From the NCBI GenBank assembly GCA_000827495.1, contig KN817691.1, forward strand, positions 1-57,818: DNA of 57,818 bases, in the 5' to 3' direction. Within the stretch, counting starts at the first letter, position 1. Every line of letters starts with the position of its first letter. Below are positions 45,497 through 54,174 of the stretch, in pieces. The position numbers were made by a program, and so were the translations under genes. This DNA comes from Hypholoma sublateritium FD-334 SS-4 (lineage: Eukaryota; Basidiomycota; Agaricomycetes; Agaricales; Strophariaceae). The notes under the pieces were generated by a model. It worked only from the letters and a program-made list of their open reading frames with translations. It did no database searches and was not told where the DNA came from.

Positions 45497-46342
45497 ATGA
45501 CGGCCCCCATAGCTAATGCATTCCTCAGTGCCTGCGAGGCCGGCGATTTCGTCGAGGCGGAAGCAACTCTCAACAGTTGGAGGAGCTCGTCGGACGGGAA
45601 CACGCATGTTCCCAGCTCCAACGCCGATCATCCGCTGCAAGCAGGGCTCGTCGCAGCCGCGGAAAAGGGCCATGCGAGCATCGTCGCGCTCTTATTGAAA
45701 ACTGGCTTCCATGTTTCTCCCGGTAAGTCACGCAGATTGGCGTACAGACAGCGCCTGAATGATCTGTGATACTAGATGTCATCCTCGCCGCATCGAAATC
45801 GCAGTCGTCGGCGGTGTTCCAGGCGATGATCGACGCGGGGTGGGACATCAACCAGTCCGCCGGGATGACGGGCGACGCACTGAGGTGGGCACGGTTTGCG
45901 TACTTGTGTTTTGGCCACGACTGACGAGCGAGGGCGCAGCCACGCCGCCGCCGCGGACCGCTACGCGCTAGCGAAGTGGCTCCTTGAGCACGGCGCGGAC
46001 CCGAACTGCAATGAGCGCGCAGGCATGTGGACCACGCTCGATCTCGTCGCCATGCACGCATCGCCTGCGACCGCAAAGCTGCTGATCGACCATGGGGCGC
46101 GCGTGCGGAACACGAACTGCCTGTTGATCGCGGCGCGGTACGGGCGGGTTGACATGATGCAGGTGCTGCTCGACAATGGGGCGGACGCGCACGAGGTTCC
46201 CGACAACGACTTGACGACGGATGAGGAAAGGGAGAGGGGGTTGGTGAATGCGCTGGACATGGCGAGGAGGGAGGGAAAAGAGGAGGCTGTGCGGTTCTTG
46301 ACTGAGCGGGAGAAGGAAAGCACGCACAGGGGCAGTACTTAG
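45497..46342 (+). CDS. ankyrin-repeat-like protein, cassette copy 3 (245 aa)
   Basis: Three exons, 45497-45722, 45776-45884 and 45940-46342, have the same lengths as copy 2 and close in frame. It starts MTAPIANAFLSACEAGDFVE, with about five degenerate ankyrin units (AAEKGHASIVALLLKTGF, DRYALAKWLLEHGADPN, PATAKLLIDHGARV, GRVDMMQVLLDNGADAHE) and a charged C-terminal helix (MARREGKEEAVRFLTEREKE). No signal peptide. It has an intact start codon, TATA box and splice sites, so this is the copy most likely to be expressed. It is divergently arranged with the secreted protein at 44116-44676, about 820 bp between start codons. Confidence 0.85.
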
Positions 46343-47267
46343 CATTACATAGGCCCTGGGCCTGAGAACGTCTGGTGCGGGAAATGCGCATACAATGGTC
46401 GCTTTCTCGGTTCTTCGCTGAGGTGTACGGCTGGAAAGTGGGTAGGCGTCAGAGACGTGGGTCGGTGAGTGACGACGCGCTGACATCAGTTACAATCCCA
46501 CGCCACATGCGTCGGACGAATCGGGCCGCGTCGCATCAGTGGGAGAACGCGTAAGACGGAGGACGCGCACGCACGCCGCGGCAGCTGTGCCTTCGAGGGT
46601 GAGCGAGGGAAGCGAGACGGACGCGCGAGGCGCGAGAGGGGAGTTACACACATAAGCGTCGGCGGCGCGGGCTGAATGACGCGATGAGAGGGGTGGGCAC
46701 GGGCGTGGGACGTGGACGTCGTAGGTGGAACGAGAGAGGCGCGTCAGGACAAGCGCGATATGGGTAGAATTGGAAGCGCTGCTGTCGATGGAGGTGTGTA
46801 CAGGGAAATTTGTTTGGGTTAGAAGGCGCTGAGAGGCACACTTTGGAAGCGCGGAAGCGGCGGGTGGTACGACGCGGCCAGTTAACATCTCGTGCGGCAT
46901 CATCGACGCGCTCTATCAGCGCCAAATCATTGAACAAGTAGCAAATTCTATAATTACACATGGCGGTGTCTATATCGCTCTCACTAGTGATAGGACAAGC
47001 ATAGAATGACGGGAAGCGCGGTGAGTGTCCGCAACTGCGTACCCGGAGGCGGTAGGTATGATTCAGCCGATATATACTCGAATAAAAGGTAGCCGCGCTG
47101 ATAACAATTTCTAAACGTGCTGTGCGCCGTATAAGAAGGGGACCACGAAGAGCATCGCTTTCTGCAGAGCTGGACTCACCCACATCGCCATCTTCAAGCA
47201 CGCGTCGACCGCACGCTTCGAATCCAATCATCCCCACACACCAAACCAATCGCATCGCATACATACA
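46343..47267. other. intergenic, cassette 3 flank
   Basis: The left half repeats the flank after ankyrin copy 2 (for example GAGCGAGGGAAGCGAG at both). No gene is supported; the promoter of the next gene starts near 47130. Confidence 0.5.
47130..47137 (+). promoter_or_regulatory. TATA-like box of the secreted gene at 47268
   Basis: TATAAGAA followed by GGGG, 131-138 nt upstream of the ATG. The leader shares AGAGCTGGACTCACCC with the promoter of the paralogue at 25318. Confidence 0.5.
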
Positions 47268-47612
47268 ATGGTCCGCGTCGCCGCTATCCTCCTCCTCGGC
47301 GCCAGCGCGCTCTCTGCCATGGCTGTATCTCTCCGGACAAACAACTTAATCTTTATGCGAGCCTCCCTTTTGCCTGCGATGCAGTGTTGACAAATTCCGG
47401 CGAACAGCATCGACGACGGCCCTGCGCGCGGCCCTACGGCCGACCCCGCCCCGGTGTTCCGCCGCGCCTTGGGTGAGGAGAGGATCCACCCGCTCGACCA
47501 TACGTACCACCGATTATTGCGGCGCGCACCCAAGAATTGCAGCCACTATTACGGGGTGCAAGTGTCAGATTCGAGTCATCTCGTGAGGTGCTCATCTCTT
47601 TGTTGTGTCTAG
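47268..47612 (+). pseudogene. paralogue of the dibasic-rich secreted protein, frame unresolved
   Basis: Exon 1 encodes MVRVAAILLLGASALSAMA, a signal peptide closely matching that of the 199-aa gene at 25318. A donor GTATCT follows, in phase 0. The text homologous to the paralogue (PVFRRALGEERIHPLDH, HRLLRRAPKNC) lies from about 47412 in a frame I cannot join: the first acceptor (GATGCAG) gives an immediate TGA, and the second (GAACAG) shifts the frame. Either an indel has disabled the gene or an unusual splice exists. The 3' end coincides with the left border of the 2-kb duplication. Confidence 0.45.
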
Positions 47613-49690
47613 AATATATTAAAACTCGGAGAGCGCGGCGGCGGGTATGCCGAGGCAGTTATGGATGTGGGCCGCCGCTTGTTATTAGGGGGTAATATTA
47701 AATTACTTAAGTCGTGCTTGCCTTACACTGTACTTCCCATTGACTTCGATACACCAAAGTCATGCGGATGAGCCAGACGCGGAATACCCCTGCGTCCGCA
47801 TGATATCTGTTGGGTTTGAAGGCCACATCGTACATGGATAGGGACTGTAAGACGAATTAACCGGTATCGAACAGGATAAATACAGCGAGGTACTATAACG
47901 CGCCGAGCGCAGTTAGAGCTCGGAATGTGAAGTGCTGCGTCAAGTAAGTAAGTAGTGCCAACGAGCGGCCGCCGTCCGTGCTCGGCGTGATGCGCCGTTC
48001 CACGCGTCCCCACGGTGCAGAATATTTCCACGGTCGCGGTCCCAAATCGTCAGTCCGTCGTATTCACACGGTGCAGACTCAGAAATCGGAACATTGGCTC
48101 CGCGACCGTGACGCTCCCACTCGCTCGCCGCATCCGCTGCCCCTCCACCCACTATATTAGATGACACGCTCCTCTTCGCGCCGCTCATCGCTATAAGTCG
48201 CGTTGCAGGCCTTGCTGCGCCATGGCCATGCGCGGCTGGCGGGCAGCTCCCCGGCCCACAGTCACAGGGATCTCGCTGCCCAGCGTACATTAAGCATAAT
48301 TGGACACGGACACAGATGATGCATGCGTACGGAGGAATCGGCGTGAGTCGGCGCCTCAATAGCAAGTATTCAGCGATGGGGAGAAGCATATTCGATTGAA
48401 TTGATTTCGAGTCCTCGATTTAGCAACAGGACGACCAAAATCTCTGTAGAGAAGATCAAAGCTCCCCAGAAAGGCAACAGGATGGGACTTGTGATGTCGT
48501 TGAAATATTTCTGGATTCTCCAGATTAGAGAGCAGCAGCTACAAAATAGGACGCGTTACACCGAGCGGAGCCGCGGGTTTCGAGACAACTATCACCCGCC
48601 AACGATCAGTCAATCTCACGACTTAAGTATGGCTGCGTCCATGGAAAGCATGATTGCGGAAACTAAAATAAGGCCGAATGAAGAGTGCATGAGAGTCCAT
48701 AGAGTGCGCGACACTGTACATGCCCTCACTCGGCGCTTGCCTATACTCCGATCTCCAGATATATGGCCATCCTCCTGCTGGGTAGTTTATACGCGTGGAT
48801 TCAGTCCCACGTCCTCCCCCACTGGCGTTGGATTCTAGGAGTGTGTATTTCAGTGGAGCTACTCAGATTCTCAGAAGCACGGAGTGTCCGAGTGATCCGA
48901 AGATTGTGTGTAATTTTAGGCCCGTGTTTGGGATCAAAACGTCTATAATACTTTGTTGGGACCAGCAGGACGTCGCGGTTGTACGTTCTCGAGAGCCATG
49001 TCAGATCTACCTCCCATCCCTGCGAACATCGCTGAGCTGTAAGTTTGCTCTTCACATACATTCCAATTCCCCGCTGACGGAAAGTCAAGCACTGTCCCAA
49101 CGGTCAGTATTATGTTACACTCGGGATGTGTTCTCATTCTAAAGATCGTACAGCTGATTGGGACCCTGTTCAACTGGCTGCTGTTTGGCGCTTTGTTGGT
49201 CCAGACCTGTACGTAGATCTTTTTGCCCCGAATGGATATGCTAATTCCGACGGATATAATCAATGAAGACGTATATTATCTACATTTCGGAGACGACAAG
49301 ATATGGCAAAAATCACTCGGTGAGCTTTCTCGATATTACCTTTAATGCACAATTGTTGAGAAGGCCCCAACAGTTTACGGAATATTCACCCTCGAAACGG
49401 CTCAGACAGCTATGAATGGCGTTGATTTATGTTTCTGGTACGCCAGCGCGCTCCAATTGACTCGTACCCTCGTCAAACATGGCTGTCATTCAGGTTTGCC
49501 AGTGGATACGGAAACATGAACCACCTAGGAAATGTATATATCTCTCCGATAGATACACCAATCCTGTGCGGGATAATAACAACCATGGTTCAATGCTTCT
49601 TTGCATATCGGATATTTATTTTGCGACGAACCTATTTGTGGATTTGTTTTCTTATCGTCCTGGTATGTTCAAAATTCAATATGTAGTATA
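47573..49690. repeat. segmental duplication, copy 1
   Basis: Colinear with 51104-52915. Shared landmarks are GAGTCAT-CGTGAGGTGCTC at the left end, GATGAGCCAGA-GCGGAATACC, AATGAAGA-TGCATGAGAGTCCA and the first part of the DUF6534 gene. Divergence is moderate, with several small indels. Confidence 0.8.
47613..48997. other. non-coding part of duplication copy 1
   Basis: A minus-strand frame (47940-48389) contains APCEYDGLTIWDRDRGNILH. The second duplicate has APCELPSWDHDRGNILH in an open frame, which could be a remnant of coding sequence. Flanking frames diverge, so no gene is called. Confidence 0.35.
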
Positions 49691-50772
49691 TGTCCTATAG
49701 AAACTGAACGGAAACCGCCTTTGCCACAGACATCTATAATGCAAGGTGCTGCAGCTTTGGGGATAGGTATTCTGGTTAGTAGATACCAGTTTTGATGGAA
49801 TATCGTGAACTCATTGTCGATATTCTGACCGCGACGGAAACAATACAGACCTTCAATATTCAAGAGTTCGCTCTATTCCATAGCAGTAGAGCTTTGACTC
49901 GGTGTGTCTATGTATGGATACATCTCTTATAGCTCGTCAAATACCCCAAATCTGATCACGCCAAAATTGCATGTTAGATATGGCTTATAAGCGACGCCGT
50001 CTGTGATATCATAATCGCAGGAACGTTGCTGTGGCTGGTGAGTACGCAGTGTTCACCAAGTCAACTTCACCTCGCTCATGAGGACACACACTATCAGCTT
50101 TATCAATCGAAGAAAGAGGGCATTGAATTAAAGACTTTGGGGAAGCTTGTTCGCTTGGTTGTAGAAACTAATGCACTTACCGGTCGGTATTGCGCTGAGG
50201 CTATGCGGCTCGAATATTTACTTATTCGCTTGTTTCCAGCGAGCATGGCCATCGCAATGTTCATTGCTTTCTTCGGCTTTCCTGTAAGGGTTGATTTTAA
50301 GATAGAACTCAAAATATACCGACTTTTTATCAGAACAACAAGTACTTTACTTGCCCGTACGCCGTCTAAATTTACTGGGATGTCGATACTTGCTGATGCA
50401 CCCTTGAAAGTGGACTCGTGATGGGAAAATTGTGCAGTTTCTTTCATTTGTCTCGATAAATTCTTACTGATATTTTCATTTAGGTACTCCAATACTCTTT
50501 TGGTGACATTCAACAATCGGATCGTGTTGAGGAATATGAACAAGGACCACGCGTATGCTAGCAGTAAAAGCGGTGGTGTGGGCGTGTCTACTCAAGGGCC
50601 TATGGTCTTCGCGGTCGTTGATATTGAAAGCTTCCGGGCTGCACCGAATAGATCTATCGAAAGCATCTCTGTGACGGAGAGCCACGAACTCAAGGTAAGC
50701 TCGAGTCTAAATCATGTCATTAGACATCTGAAACACGGCGTAGAAGACAACGTACCGCAGCAAAGCGCGTAG
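48998..50772 (+). CDS. DUF6534-type seven-TM protein (333 aa, 13 exons)
   Basis: Exons: 48998-49038, 49090-49102, 49154-49208, 49269-49319, 49374-49437, 49494-49662, 49730-49774, 49849-49911, 49978-50037, 50098-50182, 50240-50283, 50334-50356 and 50484-50772. All phases close to 1,002 nt. The product follows the basidiomycete DUF6534 pattern: MSDLPPIPANIAEL, LIGTLFNWLLFGALLVQTYV, YGIFTLETAQTAMNGVDL, FASGYGNMNHLGNVYISP, CDIIIAGTLLWL, LGKLVRLVVETNALTG and YSNTLLVTFNNRIVLRN. Seven hydrophobic segments and a cytosolic tail are expected; the function of this abundant family is unknown. Oddities: exon 2 is 13 nt, and the last intron is 127 nt at a point where relatives usually have a few more residues. 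Confidence 0.82.
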
Positions 50773-50872
50773 TTTGATTCCGGAATCTGAAGTGTACTGA
50801 ACAAGCCGGTGCACTCAGATTTATAGTCAATTTATATTTACTTAATTCTGCACCAGCCGCGTCTTTACTGTA

Positions 50873-51103
50873 GACATGCATGACACTTTACACTGATATG
50901 CGGACGAAGTCTGAGTGATCTGTGATATTAGATATCGTACTCGCCGCGTCGAAATCCCAGTCAGTCGCGGTGTTCCAGGCGAAGGTCGACGCGGGCTGGG
51001 ACATCAACCAGTCGGCCGGGATGACGGGGGACGCACTGAGGTGGGAATGGTTTGCGTGCGTGTGTTTTGGGCCACGGCTGACGAGCGAGGGCGCAGCCAT
51101 GCG
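50873..51103 (+). pseudogene. ankyrin-like gene fragment (intron 1, exon 2, intron 2)
   Basis: From 50873 the sequence matches ankyrin copy 2 from 42053: first the tail of intron 1, nearly identical over about 60 nt, then exon 2 (about 50934-51042) with several substitutions, then intron 2. Homology ends just after the exon 3 acceptor, where it joins the left end of the second segmental duplicate. Exon 1 and almost all of exon 3 are absent. Retained introns show the copy moved as DNA, not through mRNA. Confidence 0.85.
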
Positions 51104-52915
51104 AGTCATCCCGTGAGGTGCTCGTCTCCTTGTTGTGTCTAGGATATATAAAAACTCGGAGAGCGTGGGGATCCCGGGGCAGATATTGATTTGGGCCCCC
51201 GCTTGATATTGAGGGGACGTTGTGAATGTATCGTTATACACCATGATTATGCGGATGAGCCAGATGCGGAATACCGCCGCGCCCTCATGAAATTTGTTGG
51301 CGGTGAAGGTCGTACGGATGAGAACTGCGAGATGCCTTCGCTGAAATTGGTAGAGACCCCGACAGCGAGGTGTTAGGTGCTGCGTCGAGTAGTGCCAATG
51401 AGCCGCCGACGTCTGTGCTCTGCGTGATGGGATGCAGAATATTTCCACGGTCATGGTCCCAACTCGGAAGTTCACACGGTGCAGCCTCGAAAGTCGGAAT
51501 CTCCATCATGACGCTCCCACTTGTTCACCCCATCCGTTACCCTTCCACCCTCGATATTAGCTCTCGCACAACTCATCGCTCTAAGGCGCCCAGCGGGCCT
51601 TTCTGCGCCATGGCCATGCGCGGCTGTCCGGCCAGCTGCCAAGGCCCACAGTCATAGGGGTCTCGCTGCCCAGCCAGGATACAAAGCATAATTGGACACG
51701 GACACAGACGATGCATGCGTACGGCGGCGCCGGCGCCTCACTAGCAAGTATTCATCGATGGGGAGAAGCATGTCACTGATGGGCTGTACTCACTTGAGCT
51801 GATTACCAGTCTTCGATTTCTGAGCCACGGGCGACCAAAATCTTTGCAGCAAAGATCAGAGCTCCACGGCAAGGCAACATGATTCCTCTGCTGCCTTCTA
51901 CTGCTCTCTAATTTGATTAGGACGCGTAACACTGAGCGGAGCCGCGGCTTTCGAATCTCGAGACAATTATCACCCGCCAACAATCAATAAGTCTCACGCA
52001 ATGAAGAATGCATGAGAGTCCAAAGAGTCCGTGAAACTGTACATACCTTCACCTTGCCTTCACCCGACGTCCACTGCTTATTCCCTCTGCTCCGATGCGG
52101 AGATATATGGCCATTTCCTGCTCGGTACTTTTGTACGCCTGAATTTCAGGTCCATGCCCTCGCACTGGCGTTGGACTCTAGCAGTGTGTATTTCAGTAGA
52201 GCAGCTCAGAATCGCGGAGTGCCCGAGTGATCCGAGCGCAGATTGTGTGACCGCGTTTTAGCTCAAAACGCCTGTAATACTTTGTTAGGATCAGCAGGAC
52301 GCCGCGGTTGTACGTTCCTGAGAACGATGCCAGATCTACCTCCCATGCCTGAGAGAATTTATGAGATGTACACGTGCCCTTCATATACACGCCAATACAC
52401 CCGCTGACGAGGGATCGTGCACCATCCCAATGTATGTTACACTCGGGATGCATTCTCGTTCTAAAGACCGCACAGCTGATTGGGACCTAGTTCAACTGGC
52501 TATTGTTTGGCGCTTTGTTGGTCCAGGCTTGTACGTACTACGTAGATCTTTTTGCTCCAAATGGATGTGCTAATTCCGACGGATATTATCAATGAAGATG
52601 TATATTATCTACATTTTGGAGACCACAAGATATGGCAAAAATCACTTGGTGGACTTTCTCGATATTACGCTTAACGTGCAATTGCTGAGCAGGACCCCAA
52701 CAGTTTACGGAATCTTCACCCTCGAAGCGGCCCAAACAGCGATGAATGGCGTTGATTTATGTTCCTGGTACGTCAGCGCCTTCCATTTGACCCATACCCC
52801 TCTTCAAACATGGCTGTCAAACATGGCTGTCATACACCAATTCTTTGCATCCAATGCTTCTTTGCGTAGCGCATATGTGCGACGAGCCTATTTGTGGGTT
52901 TGTATTCTTGTCGTT
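51104..52915. repeat. segmental duplication, copy 2
   Basis: Colinear partner of 47573-49690, starting exactly at the end of the ankyrin fragment and ending inside the DUF6534 coding region. It is shorter through internal deletions. Confidence 0.8.
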
Positions 52916-52918
52916 TGA
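52327..52918 (+). pseudogene. dead 5' copy of the DUF6534-type gene
   Basis: It begins MPDLPPMPERIYEM, matching exon 1 of the intact gene. In the next block the conserved I-G-T-L-F-N-W reads I-G-T-stop (TAG at 52488-52490). The segment covering exons 4 and 5 is recognisable (VYYLHFGDHKIW, YGIFTLEAAQTAMNGVDL). About 60 nt spanning the exon 6 acceptor is deleted, and homology ends near 52915, so the second half of the gene is missing. Confidence 0.85.
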
Positions 52919-54174
52919 TCATGATTACGTCTAATTTGGGGACGTAGTGTCTCAACAGCTATAAAAGCGGAGAAGGACGTCCCAGCTGTGCATCGCGCTG
53001 GCCGTTCCCGTTGTGGTCGAGGCGTCGATGTGTAGGCGGAATGACAAGAACCAACGTGAGGTTGTATCCCTACAACCAATAGTCAGTAGATAGAGTATAA
53101 TGTTGACGCACCGTCCTCCTAATGGAAACGGGTTTCGGAATGCGAATCAGGAGATGTTGTGNGATAGAGAAATCACCCAGGACTCGCTCGAGGCGCTCGT
53201 TCACGCAATCGGAAATCCAAAGTGAGATGAGAATTCCGGGACCAAGTCCCCTACAGATATATGGTTGTACAAACAGGATACGCCCAGATCGCGCGCGTGC
53301 TCTTACGCCGCCTGGGACGCCACAGGAGTAGCTGGATATTGCGTATGTACCCTAATATCGTAGTCTAGAGTGTCCGTTTGAAATAAAATATTTGCTTACC
53401 GACGATATGCGTCCCGTATCGCGCTTCCTCCAGGAATTGACCAATGGCAAAAGTGCACGTGTCGGCCGAGAACGCAGCTGTGCCCCTCAGTGCTCCATCG
53501 GTGACCAGTCGATGGTCTCAGCTGACAACGGCAGNGCGGACTGGCGCGGCGGGAGGTACAGATCGACGGAAGGTAGAAAGATGAAACGGATAGGAGNGAT
53601 GAGGAAGATAAGAAAGCGCCCGCGGAGGGGGATGGAAAGAAAGAAAGAGAGNAAGGTATAGGCTAACCGAANGTACATATATTCGTCAGAAATTCCCTTN
53701 CCTTCCACGGTTGACAGATGCTTCCCACCGCGAACTTGACGTGAGTTTCGACGTGTGTGCGGGCGGGCGCCTATTTTTAGACGGCGTGTACTTGCGATGC
53801 GCGCTTCTTGGCAGCGCGGAGAAATTTCGTGAGCTCCTGTGNGTCCGAAGGATCGCTCGCGCGTCCAATTAGCAGTGTTTCACATATTTATTTTATTTTA
53901 TTTTGGAAAGAAAAAGAAGAGATATTGGAATGAAAACGTAGCGGCGACGGGGCTCGTCTACGGACCGCCGGGCCGTTTCCGGAACGCGGCGCCACGAGTG
54001 GCCCGTGAATCCCGTCCACAGTGCCGGGGATGTAGATGTCGCCCTCGACATCCAAGAAAGAAAAGAAAAGGGATGAACGGAAAAGAAATTGAGTAGGGAT
54101 TGGAGGATAGAGAAAGAGATTCGGAGGAAAAGATAAAATAATTGTTTGAAGGACTTAACGTGTAATGCAGCAGA
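52919..54174. other. region 3' of the retroelement fragment, with N calls
   Basis: Contains isolated Ns (53162, 53534, 53597, 53652, 53672, 53700, 53842), marking poor assembly. No gene is supported. The part just below 54175 is the 3' untranslated end of the retroelement and should include LTR sequence if one survives; I could not identify a second LTR. Confidence 0.45.
54035..54052. repeat. perfect 7-bp inverted repeat after the pol ORF
   Basis: GATGTCG-CCCT-CGACATC, a stem of 7 with a loop of 4, about 120 nt beyond the stop of the retroelement ORF. A GATGTCGAGGGCGACATC string near the 3' end is, from memory, common in fungal Ty3/gypsy elements. Confidence 0.55.

Larger units (their letters stand above)
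43780..46800. repeat. tandem cassette unit 3
   Basis: Third direct repeat, with both genes open and with start codons. Identity to unit 2 is high in coding parts and in the blocks CAAACTAATCTTAGCTTTC and ACAATGATACAG-type of the shared intergenic region, and lower elsewhere. Boundaries are approximate. Confidence 0.75.

Noticed and set aside
45570..46391. 273-codon minus-strand frame
   Set aside because: Antisense to ankyrin copy 3, whose frame has conserved exon lengths and repeats.
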